Positions 45,164 to 54,111 of a DNA stretch of 64,000 bases are shown here, piece by piece (the first letter of the stretch is position 1; each line of letters begins with the position of its first letter). The stretch lies in contig NZ_CP081149.1 of the NCBI RefSeq assembly GCF_019665785.1, positions 1,922,001-1,986,000 on the forward strand, in the 5' to 3' direction. Both the position numbers and the translations under genes were made by a program. This DNA is from Deefgea piscis (GTDB lineage: Bacteria; Pseudomonadota; Gammaproteobacteria; Burkholderiales; Chitinibacteraceae). The notes beneath the pieces are model-generated. The model ran no database searches. It was not told the origin of the DNA and saw nothing but the letters and a program-made list of their open reading frames with translations.

Positions 45164-46495
45164 TTATTGCTCCTGAGCAGGGTGGCCTGCTTTCTTAGCG
45201 AGGTAAAACACCACCGAAATATAAGAAACGAGTAAGAAGGCGTACAGCGTAAGGTACATGATTAAGGTGCTTAAAATCATGCCGCCGCCAACGTTGGACG
45301 CGGCATCGCTGGTTTTAAGTACGCCATACACCAGCCAAGGTTGACGACCAATTTCAGTCACATACCAGCCAGCTACGGTGGCGACCCAGCCGCTAAACGT
45401 CATGCCAATCAAAAGCTTGCACACCATAGGCGACAAGGTTTTGCCGCCGCGCAATTGCCATGCCGCGAGCCAGCTCACCAAGAGCATTAACATGCCCACG
45501 CCAACCATCACGCGGAAACTCCAAAATACTTTGGCCACCGGTGGGTGATCTGCAAATTCGCTAATGCCTTGCAATTCACCATTCAGATCGTGCGTTAAGA
45601 TCAAGCTGGCGAGTTTTGGAATCGCAATCGCGTAATCATTGCTTTGGGTTGCTGCATTCGGTAGTGCAAACAAAGTCAGCGGTGCACCGCGTTCGGTATG
45701 CCAAATGCCTTCAATGGCGGCGATTTTGGCCGGTTGATGTTTGAGCGTATTTATGCCGTGCATATCGCCGATCAAAATTTGCAGTGGAATCAATGCCGCA
45801 GCAAGAAAAACACCGGTTTTGAGTGACGCCATAATGCTGGCGTCCCGCTGGCCTTTAAGCCAGCGAAAAGCAGATACGCCCGCGAGTAAAAACGCTACCG
45901 TCAGGCCCGACGCGACTAGCATATGGCTTAGGTGATACGGCATTGAAGGATTAAAAATAATCGCTAACCAATCGGTGGCATGTGCTTGGCCGTTAATCAT
46001 TTCAAAGCCAACTGGCGTTTGCATCCAAGAATTGAGCACGATAATCCAGAAGGCCGACAGCGTAGTGCCACCGGCAACCAAGACTGTGGCCAGCGTATGA
46101 ATTCGATTGCTAACTTTTTTCTGGCCAAACAACATGATGCCCAAGAACGTCGCCTCAAGGAAAAACGCCGTTAGTACTTCATACGCCAACAGTGGCCCCG
46201 CAATATTGCCGACGGTTTTCATAAAGCCCGGCCAGTTGGTGCCAAATTGAAAACTCATCGTAATGCCGGTCACTACGCCCAACGCAAAAGTCAGCGCGAA
46301 GATCTTGACCCAAAAGCCATAGGCATCCAGCCATTTTTGCTCGCCAGTGGCATTAAAGCGCAGTTTAAAAAACAGCAGTGCCCAGCCCATAGCGATGCTA
46401 ATCGTTGGAAATAAAATATGAAAAGTGATATTGGCGGCAAATTGAATTCGCGCTAATACAATCGGGTCGAGTAGACCGGTGGCTTCGGGCAGCAT
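45164..46495 (-). CDS. cioA: Cytochrome bd-type quinol oxidase subunit I (CydA/CioA, short Q-loop)
   Basis: 443 residues. Axial haem ligands: the histidine in RIQFAANITFHILFPT and the later GRQPWLVYG conserved segment. The Q-loop is short compared with E. coli CydA (522 residues), as in CioA of Pseudomonas. Oxidises quinol and reduces O2 under microaerobic or cyanide/stress conditions. It lies between a GbsR/MarR-type regulator and cioB, spacing 2 to 9 bases. Confidence 0.93.
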   Translation of the reverse strand: MLPEATGLLDPIVLARIQFAANITFHILFPTISIAMGWALLFFKLRFNATGEQKWLDAYGFWVKIFALTFALGVVTGITMSFQFGTNWPGFMKTVGNIAGPLLAYEVLTAFFLEATFLGIMLFGQKKVSNRIHTLATVLVAGGTTLSAFWIIVLNSWMQTPVGFEMINGQAHATDWLAIIFNPSMPYHLSHMLVASGLTVAFLLAGVSAFRWLKGQRDASIMASLKTGVFLAAALIPLQILIGDMHGINTLKHQPAKIAAIEGIWHTERGAPLTLFALPNAATQSNDYAIAIPKLASLILTHDLNGELQGISEFADHPPVAKVFWSFRVMVGVGMLMLLVSWLAAWQLRGGKTLSPMVCKLLIGMTFSGWVATVAGWYVTEIGRQPWLVYGVLKTSDAASNVGGGMILSTLIMYLTLYAFLLVSYISVVFYLAKKAGHPAQEQ

Positions 46496-46504
46496 GGTGA
46501 TTCC

Positions 46505-47065
46505 TTACTCTTTCTCGCTGGCGCGAGGGAATGATAATTTCTGTTTAAACTCTAAAAACTTTTGCACTTGAGCGCCCAGCGTCATCAATTTTTTTAGTGT
46601 TTCAACGTCTAATTTTTGAATGTCGCTAAACCAGCTAGTGGTTAGGTCAATCAAATCGTGCATTTGGCCCATTCGGGCTTGTGCATGGCGCTCGGCTTCG
46701 TTGGCTGGCGTTTCCATCAGTGCTTCGCGTAGCATCGACAAAGTCGGTTCAACCTCGCGTTTTTTTCTTTCGTCCGCTAGCGTTTTAAAAATCGCCCAAA
46801 CGTCTTCGGGTGTTGAATAGTATTCGCGGCGATCCCCCGGAAAATGCTGCAATTTCACCAGTCGCCAAGACTCCAACTCTTTCAATCCCATGCTGACATT
46901 TGAGCGGGAAAAACCCAGTGCCTCGGCCATTTCATCGGCGTTGAGTGGCTTTTCGCTGACAAACAGCAGGGCGTACATTTGTCCAACGGTGCGATTAATG
47001 CCCCAGCGGCTACCCATTTCACCAAAGTGCAGCACAAACGATTGAATCAAAGGAGTGAGGTTCAT
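46505..47065 (-). CDS. GbsR/MarR family transcriptional regulator
   Basis: 186 residues. Winged helix-turn-helix with MAEALGFSRSNVSMGLKELESWRLVKL (about 45-71), typical of GbsR/MarR. It precedes cioA by nine bases, so it probably autoregulates and controls the oxidase operon. No Shine-Dalgarno sequence is apparent before the ATG at 47065. An FNR-like box lies 33 bases upstream. Confidence 0.9.
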   Translation of the reverse strand: MNLTPLIQSFVLHFGEMGSRWGINRTVGQMYALLFVSEKPLNADEMAEALGFSRSNVSMGLKELESWRLVKLQHFPGDRREYYSTPEDVWAIFKTLADERKKREVEPTLSMLREALMETPANEAERHAQARMGQMHDLIDLTTSWFSDIQKLDVETLKKLMTLGAQVQKFLEFKQKLSFPRASEKE

Positions 47066-47097
47066 GTATGTTTTGAATTTTCAGTAATTTGTGAAAT

Positions 47098-47111
47098 TTG
47101 ATGTAAATCAT
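47098..47111 (-). promoter_or_regulatory. FNR-like box upstream of the gbsR-cioAB operon
   Basis: TTGATGTAAATCAT matches TTGAT-N4-ATCAA except for the final base. Centre 47104.5, about 40 bases before the regulator ATG, so a class II start would be leaderless; a repressor placement is more likely. ANR represses cioAB in Pseudomonas, which fits by analogy. Confidence 0.55.
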
Positions 47112-47274
47112 ATTCTGCTCAGAAAAATATTGCAATCTAGAAAATCAATTTCGGCCGACGGATGCTGGCTAAGATATTGTTTTAATGTCGTAACTTGCGC
47201 GGCACTATTTTCAAAATAAGCAATAGTCATATTCCAGAAAGGTGGCTACGTGGTGTTTACGTTACAATGCCCGC

Positions 47275-47470
47275 CATTCAAGGTGATTGATCGTGTAAGC
47301 GATTAATTTAAACGGGAAACAGGTTTAAAACCTGTGCTGCCCCTGCAACGGTAATTCAGTGTGGATACATCACTAAGCACAGCGCATTAATCGATGCGTT
47401 TGGCTTGAGCCACTGCCCAAATGGCGGGAAGGCGATGTATTTTTCTGATTAGCCCGGAGACCGGCCTTGT
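47275..47470 (+). ncRNA. Cobalamin (adenosylcobalamin) riboswitch upstream of btuB
   Basis: Blocks in order: GGGAAACAGG (47314-47323), GTGCTGCCCCTGCAACGGTAA, GAGCCACTGCCC (B12 box, 47407-47418), GCGGGAAGGCG and CCCGGAGACCGGCC (47453-47466). It precedes btuB by about 140 bases, so it probably represses uptake and the following operon when B12 is present. Confidence 0.95.
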
Positions 47471-47612
47471 TGCTCGCAATTGAGCGAGATTGACGCACTG
47501 GCAGGGACGCCGTGGCGGAATGGTCTTTGTCGTTGATGCGATGGTGATGTGTTCTGCGCGGTTTCCTGTTTTTAATATGCAATATGCAACGGGCGTATTG
47601 CCGGAGACCTAA

Positions 47613-49487
47613 ATGAATACCAGCATTAGCAAAACATACCTATTGATTTTGTCGGCCTTAGCCACCATTCCTGCGATGGCCGAAGTCACCCAGCTCGACG
47701 ACGTAGTCGTGACCGCAACGCGCATTGCGCAGCCACTGCGTGAAGTGGTCGGTGATGTCACCGTACTCGATCGTGAAGCCATTGCCGCACAAGGCAATTC
47801 AAGCTTACAAGAAGTTTTATCACGCCAACCTGGCATTCAAATTAGTAATTTGGGCGGCCCGGGTAAATCGACTTCGGTTTACTTACGCGGCGCCAATAAT
47901 TCGCAAACCTTGGTGTTGATCGACGGGATTAATTTTGGCTCGGCCACACTGGGCGGCGCATCGCTGCAAAATATTCCATTAGATCAAATTGAGCGGGTTG
48001 AAATTTTACGCGGCCCAGCCGCCAGCTTATATGGTAGCGGCGCGATTGGCGGCGTGATTCAGATTTTTACGCGCCAAGGCAAGGCTCAATCGAGTGTTGA
48101 AATCGGTTATGGCAATCACAATACCGTCGATGCCAAAGCGACTTTAGCCGGTGGGGATGACGCAACGCGCTATTCAATCACTGCGGCGCATTTTAAAACC
48201 GACGGCGTCAACGCCATCGTGAATCCCAAAAACAGCAATTACAATCCTGATCAAGACGGTTATGAAAATAACAGTTTGTCGCTGGCGGCCCAGCATAAAA
48301 TCAACGCTCAGCATGCTTTTGGCGTAAGCGCTTTGGGTGCTTGGGGTGAAAATCATTACGACGGCTCAATCAGTAATGCTGCGTTTAAACCCGTCGCGCA
48401 AAGCTACGATTATCGCGACAAATCGTTTAATGGTAGCGCCAATGTTTGGTCAAAAAACCAATGGAACGACATCTGGACTAGCCATTTAAAAGCCGGTACC
48501 AGTATCGATGAGGGCCGCAACTACACCCCATTCTCGGCGACGAATTATCAAGACAAAGTCAGCAAAATCAAAACCCAGCAAAGCTTATTGTCGTGGGTGA
48601 ATGATGTGTCGATTTTGGGCGGTACAGTGCAAGTGGGCGCTGAAACGCTAGGGCAAAAAGTCACTAGCGACACCAATTACAGCGTCAATCATCGCCGGAT
48701 TAATAGCCTGTTGGCGGGTTATTTGGTGACGGTGTCAGATGTAACGCTGCAATTAAATGGTCGTAGCGACGACAATTCGCAATACGGCCGTAACAACACC
48801 GGTACGCTGGGTTTGGCTTGGCAAATGAACGACGATTGGTCGCTCGGTACCACGATGGGTACGGCATTTAAAGCACCAAGCTTTAATGATTTGTATTGGC
48901 CAGGTTCAGGTAATCCAAACGTTAAGCCTGAAGAATCTAATAGCAAGGAAGTGTTTGTTCGCTTTGCCAATAATCGCTTCCAAAGCTCGTTGACTGTGTA
49001 TGAAAATAAAGTTACCAATTTGATTGAATGGACACCGACGCCGTCGGGCCTGTGGCAGCCGAGCAATATTGGTACTGCTAAATTAGGTGGCGCAACGCTG
49101 ACTGCCGATTGGCAATATGCAGGGTATATCGCTGGCGCGAGCTACGATTACCTCGATGCTAAAGATACCTCGACAGGTGCCAATAAAGGCCGTCAATTAG
49201 CGCGCCGCGCTAAGCACGCTGGCGTGGCGTATGTGGGTTTACAAACGCCAGTGTGGATGGCGCGCCTTGAAATGCAGGCGCAAGGCCAGCGTTTTGATGA
49301 TGCTGCCAATAAGAAAGTCTTGGCTGGCTACGCGTTGACTAATTTGGCAGCGAGCTATCAGATTGATAAAGATTGGTCGCTACACGCCCGCGTGAACAAT
49401 CTATTTAATCGTGATTACCAAATGGCCACCGATTACGGCAATTTGGGAATCAATGGCATTGTCAGCGTGCGCTGGCAGCCTAAGTAA
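47613..49487 (+). CDS. btuB: TonB-dependent vitamin B12 receptor BtuB
   Basis: 624 residues. Signal peptide (1-23, ending AMA), TonB box LDDVVVTATR (28-37), plug domain with LQNIPLDQIERVEILRGPAASLYGSGAIGGVIQIF (in two parts), and a 22-strand type barrel with terminal tryptophan-containing strand. Imports B12 across the outer membrane. Directly controlled by the upstream riboswitch and followed by cbiB after two bases. Confidence 0.95.
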   Translation: MNTSISKTYLLILSALATIPAMAEVTQLDDVVVTATRIAQPLREVVGDVTVLDREAIAAQGNSSLQEVLSRQPGIQISNLGGPGKSTSVYLRGANNSQTLVLIDGINFGSATLGGASLQNIPLDQIERVEILRGPAASLYGSGAIGGVIQIFTRQGKAQSSVEIGYGNHNTVDAKATLAGGDDATRYSITAAHFKTDGVNAIVNPKNSNYNPDQDGYENNSLSLAAQHKINAQHAFGVSALGAWGENHYDGSISNAAFKPVAQSYDYRDKSFNGSANVWSKNQWNDIWTSHLKAGTSIDEGRNYTPFSATNYQDKVSKIKTQQSLLSWVNDVSILGGTVQVGAETLGQKVTSDTNYSVNHRRINSLLAGYLVTVSDVTLQLNGRSDDNSQYGRNNTGTLGLAWQMNDDWSLGTTMGTAFKAPSFNDLYWPGSGNPNVKPEESNSKEVFVRFANNRFQSSLTVYENKVTNLIEWTPTPSGLWQPSNIGTAKLGGATLTADWQYAGYIAGASYDYLDAKDTSTGANKGRQLARRAKHAGVAYVGLQTPVWMARLEMQAQGQRFDDAANKKVLAGYALTNLAASYQIDKDWSLHARVNNLFNRDYQMATDYGNLGINGIVSVRWQPK

Positions 49488-49489
49488 GT

Positions 49490-50446
49490 ATGTTGTGGCT
49501 TAACCCCGTAGGTCTATTGGCTGCATTGTGCATCGCGCTGCTGCTCGAGTGCTGCTGGGGTGAGCCACGTCGCTACCATCCTTTAGTTGGCTTTGGCCGA
49601 CTCGCCACTGGGCTAGCGCAGCGACTCAATCGCGGTGCTGGCTTGGTGCTTCGCGGCGGTTTGGCTTGGCTGATTTTAGTCGGCGGCGCGCTGGGCGTGT
49701 TTATTGGGCTGCGCTGGCAAGTTATGCAATATTCGCCGCTGTTGGCGTATGCCCTTGATGCGTGGGCTTTGTGGTTTTCGCTAGGCGCAAACAGTTTATT
49801 GGCGCATGTGGCGGCGATTGGCACGCCGTTAATGGCTGGCGATTTACCTTTGGCACGCGCGCAATTGCAAAAAATTGTCAGCCGCGATTGCCAAGCGCTC
49901 GATGAATCTCAAGTTGCCGCTGGCGCGGTGGAGTCGTGTTTAGAAAACGGTGCGGATGCGATTTTTGCCAGTTTGTTTTATTTCATACTGTTGGGCGGCG
50001 CGGGCGCGCTCTTACATCGTTTGGCCAATACCTTGGATGCGATGTGGGGCTACAAAACGCCAAAATGGCGGCACTTTGGTCGCTGTGCTGCGCGCATGGA
50101 TGATCTGTTTAATTGGGTGCCCGCGCGATTATGTGCAGTGTCTTACGCTTTGCTGGGGCAAACCCGATTGGCGTTGACGGCGTGGCGACAGCAAGCACCG
50201 CAGTGGGATAGTCCCAATGCCGGCCCGGTGATGGCCGCCGGTGCTGGCGCTTTGGGTATTCGCTTAGGCGGTGCTGCGCCATATCATGGCCAGATTGAGC
50301 TGCGGCCTGAATTAGGTTTTGGCCCACTAGCGAGCGCGCCAGATATCGCGCGCAGCATTGAGCTCATTCAAGCCACGCTGGCGTGGTGGTTGGGAGTGAT
50401 GGTGGTGGTTTTATTGTTCACGATGGTGGTGATGCATAGTGGCTGA
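49490..50446 (+). CDS. cbiB: Adenosylcobinamide-phosphate synthase CbiB (CobD)
   Basis: 318 residues with about four to six hydrophobic segments. Conserved start LLLECCWGEPRRYHPLVGFGRL and VSRDCQALDESQVAAGAVESCLENGADA. Attaches aminopropanol phosphate to cobyrate. Overlaps the next gene by 8 bases. Confidence 0.95.
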   Translation: MLWLNPVGLLAALCIALLLECCWGEPRRYHPLVGFGRLATGLAQRLNRGAGLVLRGGLAWLILVGGALGVFIGLRWQVMQYSPLLAYALDAWALWFSLGANSLLAHVAAIGTPLMAGDLPLARAQLQKIVSRDCQALDESQVAAGAVESCLENGADAIFASLFYFILLGGAGALLHRLANTLDAMWGYKTPKWRHFGRCAARMDDLFNWVPARLCAVSYALLGQTRLALTAWRQQAPQWDSPNAGPVMAAGAGALGIRLGGAAPYHGQIELRPELGFGPLASAPDIARSIELIQATLAWWLGVMVVVLLFTMVVMHSG

Positions 50447-51491
50447 TTTCAAACAAGACCGACCATGCCACGCTGCGCCACGGCATGGTGGCAATTTATT
50501 GGCAGTACAAGCGCGTTTTGGTGGCGGCGACGCCGATTGGCTCGATTGCTCGACTGGAATTTCGCCTTACAGTTATCCTTTACCCGCGATGCCCGAATCG
50601 GTCGCGCAGCGATTGCCGCAAATTAGCGCTGAGTTTTGGGCGGTGCTTAAAGGCTATTACGGCAGTGCGCAGTGTTTGCCGGTGGCCGGATCGCAAGCGG
50701 CGATTGTGGCTTTGCCGCAGTTGCGTGCGCCTTGCCGCGTGGGCGTTTTGCGTTTGTCGTATGCCGAGCATGCTTGGCGTTGGCAACAGGCTGGGCATAC
50801 GGTGATTTTGCTGGCGCGAAACGAGATCGATGCCGCGCTCGATACGCTGGATGTGCTGATTTTAGTTAATCCCAACAATCCCGATGGTCAGCGCTGGACG
50901 GCGCAGCAATTATTGGCGATGCACGCCAAATTGGCCGCGCGCGGCGCTTGGTTAATTGTTGATGAAGCGTTTATTGATGTCGATGCTGCAGAGAGTGTGT
51001 GTCAAGCTGCGAGCCAGAATAATCGCTCTGGCCTGATTGTTTTGCGCGGCATTGGTAAGTTTTTTGGTTTGGCGGGCTTACGTTTGGGCTTTGTTTTTGC
51101 CGATAAAAAGATTTTAGCGGCCTTGGCTGAATATATCGGCCCATGGGCGGTAAGCGGCCCCGCGCTATGGGCTGGGCAATTGGCCTTAGCCGATGAGGCT
51201 TGGCAGCAAATGCAGCGCTCACGTTTGCTGCAAGAAGCACAAAGTTTAAAAGCGCATTTAATCGCTCAAGGCTTGACCCCGTGTGGTGATCATCCGCTGA
51301 TGCAGTTTTGTGTGGTCGATCAAATTGATCAATGGGGGTATGCGCTGGCAGCCAATGGAATATATGCTCGGGTGTTCAATACCCAAGATGTCGGTGTTAA
51401 TGCGCTGCGTTTTGGTGCGTTAACGCTGCAGCAACATGCTGAGTTTGCGCAGCGTTTGGCGCGCGCCGCAGCGCAAGTTCAATCGACTTAG
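50439..51491 (+). CDS. cobD: Threonine-phosphate decarboxylase CobD (CobC family)
   Basis: 350 residues, PLP-dependent class I/II aminotransferase fold: RHGGNLLAVQARFGGG, SYPLPAMP, FGLAGLRLGF with the PLP lysine in GIGKFFGLAGLR (about 204-215). Makes aminopropanol phosphate for CbiB. Starts with a GTG inside the cbiB end (coupled). Confidence 0.92.
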   Translation: MADFKQDRPCHAAPRHGGNLLAVQARFGGGDADWLDCSTGISPYSYPLPAMPESVAQRLPQISAEFWAVLKGYYGSAQCLPVAGSQAAIVALPQLRAPCRVGVLRLSYAEHAWRWQQAGHTVILLARNEIDAALDTLDVLILVNPNNPDGQRWTAQQLLAMHAKLAARGAWLIVDEAFIDVDAAESVCQAASQNNRSGLIVLRGIGKFFGLAGLRLGFVFADKKILAALAEYIGPWAVSGPALWAGQLALADEAWQQMQRSRLLQEAQSLKAHLIAQGLTPCGDHPLMQFCVVDQIDQWGYALAANGIYARVFNTQDVGVNALRFGALTLQQHAEFAQRLARAAAQVQST

Positions 51492-51499
51492 GATGTACC

Positions 51500-52288
51500 A
51501 TGCTAGGCCCACAAAAAATTGCGTGTTTAAGTAGCGAAACCGTTGAAGTGCTGTATGCCTTGGGGCAACAGCATCGCATTGTCGGGATATCGGCTTTTTC
51601 GCGCCACCCGGCTGGTGTGACTAAAAATCATCCGATTATTTGCGGGTTTTCTAGCGCCAAAGTCGAGAAAATCTTGGCAGTTGAACCCGATTTGATTTTG
51701 GCGTATTCAAGCTTACAAGGCGAGATGGTCAAAGAGTGTGTGCTGGCGGGGTATGAAGTGCTGTTTTTTAATCAACGCAGCATCGCCGGTATTTTTAAGA
51801 TGATTCGCACCTTGGGTTTATTGCTCGATTGCGTTGAGCGCGCCAATGCCTTAATTGCTGAGTTAAATGCGCAGATTGCTGCCGCCAAATTCGCTGCGAC
51901 GCACTTTGCATGGCGGCCCAAAGTGTATTTCGAAGAATGGCATACGCCGCTGTATACCGGTATTTGCTGGGTGTCGGAGCTGATCGAGATTGCCGGTGGC
52001 GATGATATTTTTGCCGAGATTGCGCCTAAAGTGCGCGCTAAAGATCGCACCGTGACGCCAGAGCAAGTGATCGCAGGCGCGCCAGATTTAATTCTCGGTA
52101 GTTGGTGTGGCCAAGCTTTTGAGCCGAAAAGCGTAACAGCGCGAGCGGGCTGGGACGGCATTGCTGCAGTAAAAAATCAGCAAGTATTTGAAATCAAAAG
52201 TGAAGATTTACTCGTTCCCGGTATTACGGCCATCACCCGTGGTTTGCCGCAGATCCAAGCGTATATTCGCCAGCTGTGCGAGCAGTAA
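51500..52288 (+). CDS. BtuF-like cobalamin-binding protein without a signal peptide
   Basis: 262 residues, periplasmic-binding-protein fold: CLSSETVEVLYALGQQHRIVGI at the N-terminus, FYFEEWHT-like (VYFEEWHTPLYTG), and a late WDGIAAVKNQQV. No signal peptide is seen, so it is probably cytoplasmic. A secreted BtuF is at 55451. Located between cobD and cobO; may bind corrinoid in the cytoplasm. Confidence 0.82.
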   Translation: MLGPQKIACLSSETVEVLYALGQQHRIVGISAFSRHPAGVTKNHPIICGFSSAKVEKILAVEPDLILAYSSLQGEMVKECVLAGYEVLFFNQRSIAGIFKMIRTLGLLLDCVERANALIAELNAQIAAAKFAATHFAWRPKVYFEEWHTPLYTGICWVSELIEIAGGDDIFAEIAPKVRAKDRTVTPEQVIAGAPDLILGSWCGQAFEPKSVTARAGWDGIAAVKNQQVFEIKSEDLLVPGITAITRGLPQIQAYIRQLCEQ

Positions 52289-52323
52289 AGCCTAATATTT
52301 ATTTTAATTTCGGAGTTGTCAGC

Positions 52324-52926
52324 ATGAGTCAAGACCAAGCTAAAAACGAGCGCCACGCCGCGCGCATGGCGCGTAAAAAAGCCATTATCGATGCGCATAT
52401 TGCTGAAGCCAATATCGACACCGGCATCATGATTTTGCTAACTGGCAACGGTAAAGGAAAATCATCGTCGGCGTTTGGCATGGTCGCGCGCGCGATTGGC
52501 CATGGGCTTAAAGTCGGCGTGGTGCAATTTATTAAAAACCGCACCGACACCGGCGAAGAAGCTTTTTTGGGCCAGCACTGCGAATGGCATGTGATGGGGG
52601 ATGGGTTTACGTGGGAAACACAAAATTTTGAAGCGGACAAAGCCCGCTCAGAAACCGCTTGGGCGATGGCGGCCAAAATGCTGAACGATCCTAGCTACGA
52701 CGTAGTGGTGCTCGACGAGTTGACGTATTGCTTGTCTTACAAATACCTTGATAAAGACATCGTATTGCGCGACCTAGAGTCGCGCCCCGAAATGCAACAC
52801 GTCGTCGTCACCGGCCGCGCTGCGATTACTGAGTTGCATGAAATCGCCGATACCGTCACCGTGTTGGCCGATGAAAAACATGCGTACAAATCAGGAATCA
52901 GAGCGCAGAAGGGTTTGGAATGGTAA
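52324..52926 (+). CDS. cobO: Cob(I)yrinic acid a,c-diamide adenosyltransferase CobO (BtuR type)
   Basis: 200 residues. Walker A TGNGKGKSSSAFGM (about 40-53) and LDELTYCLSYKYL. Adds the 5'-deoxyadenosyl group to the corrinoid cobalt. The ATG at 52324 has GGAG upstream; a longer reading from 52276 lies within the previous gene. Confidence 0.95.
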   Translation: MSQDQAKNERHAARMARKKAIIDAHIAEANIDTGIMILLTGNGKGKSSSAFGMVARAIGHGLKVGVVQFIKNRTDTGEEAFLGQHCEWHVMGDGFTWETQNFEADKARSETAWAMAAKMLNDPSYDVVVLDELTYCLSYKYLDKDIVLRDLESRPEMQHVVVTGRAAITELHEIADTVTVLADEKHAYKSGIRAQKGLEW

Positions 52927-53149
52927 GAACGGTTTTAAAAGTGCTGCGCATCCCGTGATCATGATTCGGGCGGTACTCGACAGCTATGAAGCCTCATGTA
53001 CCAAAGTACATTCCGGCTCCTGCGTTCCGGCCGCTCAGCGCTGACGGGCGCTCGCTGCGGTTAATTCGTGCTTGGCAATGGTTTTGTGGATACCAACGAA
53101 TCTGCAGTGTTTGGATTGACTCAAACGAGTCATGCTACTGGAGTGCTGT

Positions 53150-53599
53150 ATGAGTGAATTGGCAAGTCTGCTAGAAAAAACACTTCACGAAGAAATCCCG
53201 CTAACGCGTGATATTGGTATTCAGGTTGTTCATGCTACGACTCAGCAAGTGCAACTCAGTGCGCCGCTATCGCCCAATGTTAATCATAAATGCACCGCAT
53301 TTGGCGGGAGTTTATACGCCGTGGCGGTGTTGGCGGGCTGGAGTATGGTGTTTGCACAATTGCATGCCGCAGGCATTCACGCGCATATCGTGATTCAAGA
53401 CGCCAAGATTGATTATTTATTGCCCGTGGTTGAAACAATTAACGCTGAATGCCGCGTGAATGGCGAGGCCGATTTTGCACATTGCTTGAAATTATTTGCC
53501 CGTAAAGGGCGTGGGCGGATTGAACTGCCGGTGCAAATCATTACCGCGCAGGGCATTGCGGTGCAGTTTATTGGCAACTATGTAATTCATCAGGACTAA
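53150..53599 (+). CDS. Hotdog-fold thioesterase domain protein (YiiD C-terminal type)
   Basis: 149 residues. Hotdog-fold motif NVNHKCTAFGGSLYAVAVLAGWS (split about 45-66), IHAHIVIQDAKIDYL, and a later RGRIELPV. Likely acts on an acyl thioester; it is not a known B12 enzyme. The ATG at 53150 has GGAG seven bases upstream. Located inside the B12 operon after a 220-base gap. Confidence 0.85.
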   Translation: MSELASLLEKTLHEEIPLTRDIGIQVVHATTQQVQLSAPLSPNVNHKCTAFGGSLYAVAVLAGWSMVFAQLHAAGIHAHIVIQDAKIDYLLPVVETINAECRVNGEADFAHCLKLFARKGRGRIELPVQIITAQGIAVQFIGNYVIHQD

Positions 53600-53603
53600 G
53601 GCC

Positions 53604-54107
53604 ATGCCAGCACAAGATTTACCTTTAGATTGCGCTATCAGCGCTTCATACGTTAATGCGAGCTTTGCTGACTCCTATTGGGTGAAAGTAGATCCTCTGC
53701 CGGATAGTGCATTGGCTGCATATATCTTAATGGTGAAACAAGCACCTTCTTGGGTTAATGGTTTGATGAGTTTGCGAAATCAAATTGTTAAGCATTTAGG
53801 GCTTAAAGATTTGGGTGCATTGGCTTCATTGGATGAGCAAAAAAATGTCGTTGAATATCGGGTGGGAGATCGATTGGGTATTTTTTCGATTGTGTCGTTG
53901 ACACGTAATGAGTTGGTGCTTAGCGATGTTGATAAACATTTACGAGTTCAACTTTCTGTGCAGCGCGTAGATCAAGCCCATCAGCAGGGTGTTTCAGTTA
54001 CTACTGTTGTTCATAACCATAATTTGCTTGGTAAGGTTTATATGTTTTTTGTCGCCCCTGTACATAAATTGATCGTGCCAGCGACGTTGGCGAAGCTAGG
54101 AAAGTAA
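53604..54107 (+). CDS. DUF2867 domain-containing protein
   Basis: 167 residues starting MPAQDLPLDCAISASYVNAS. DUF2867 core: FADSYWVKVDP, LGLKDLG, NELVLSDVDKHLRVQLSV, and GKVYMFFVAPVHKLIVPATL at the C-terminus. Function is unknown. The gene looks AT-richer than its neighbours and follows the thioesterase gene by four bases; the pair interrupts the B12 operon. Confidence 0.85.
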   Translation: MPAQDLPLDCAISASYVNASFADSYWVKVDPLPDSALAAYILMVKQAPSWVNGLMSLRNQIVKHLGLKDLGALASLDEQKNVVEYRVGDRLGIFSIVSLTRNELVLSDVDKHLRVQLSVQRVDQAHQQGVSVTTVVHNHNLLGKVYMFFVAPVHKLIVPATLAKLGK

Positions 54108-54111
54108 AATT

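Noticed and set aside
52986..53153. A 55-codon frame that overlaps the thioesterase start by ATGA
   Set aside because: No similarity and it lies on a repeat-like, structured stretch; kept only as a note because the overlap could be chance.
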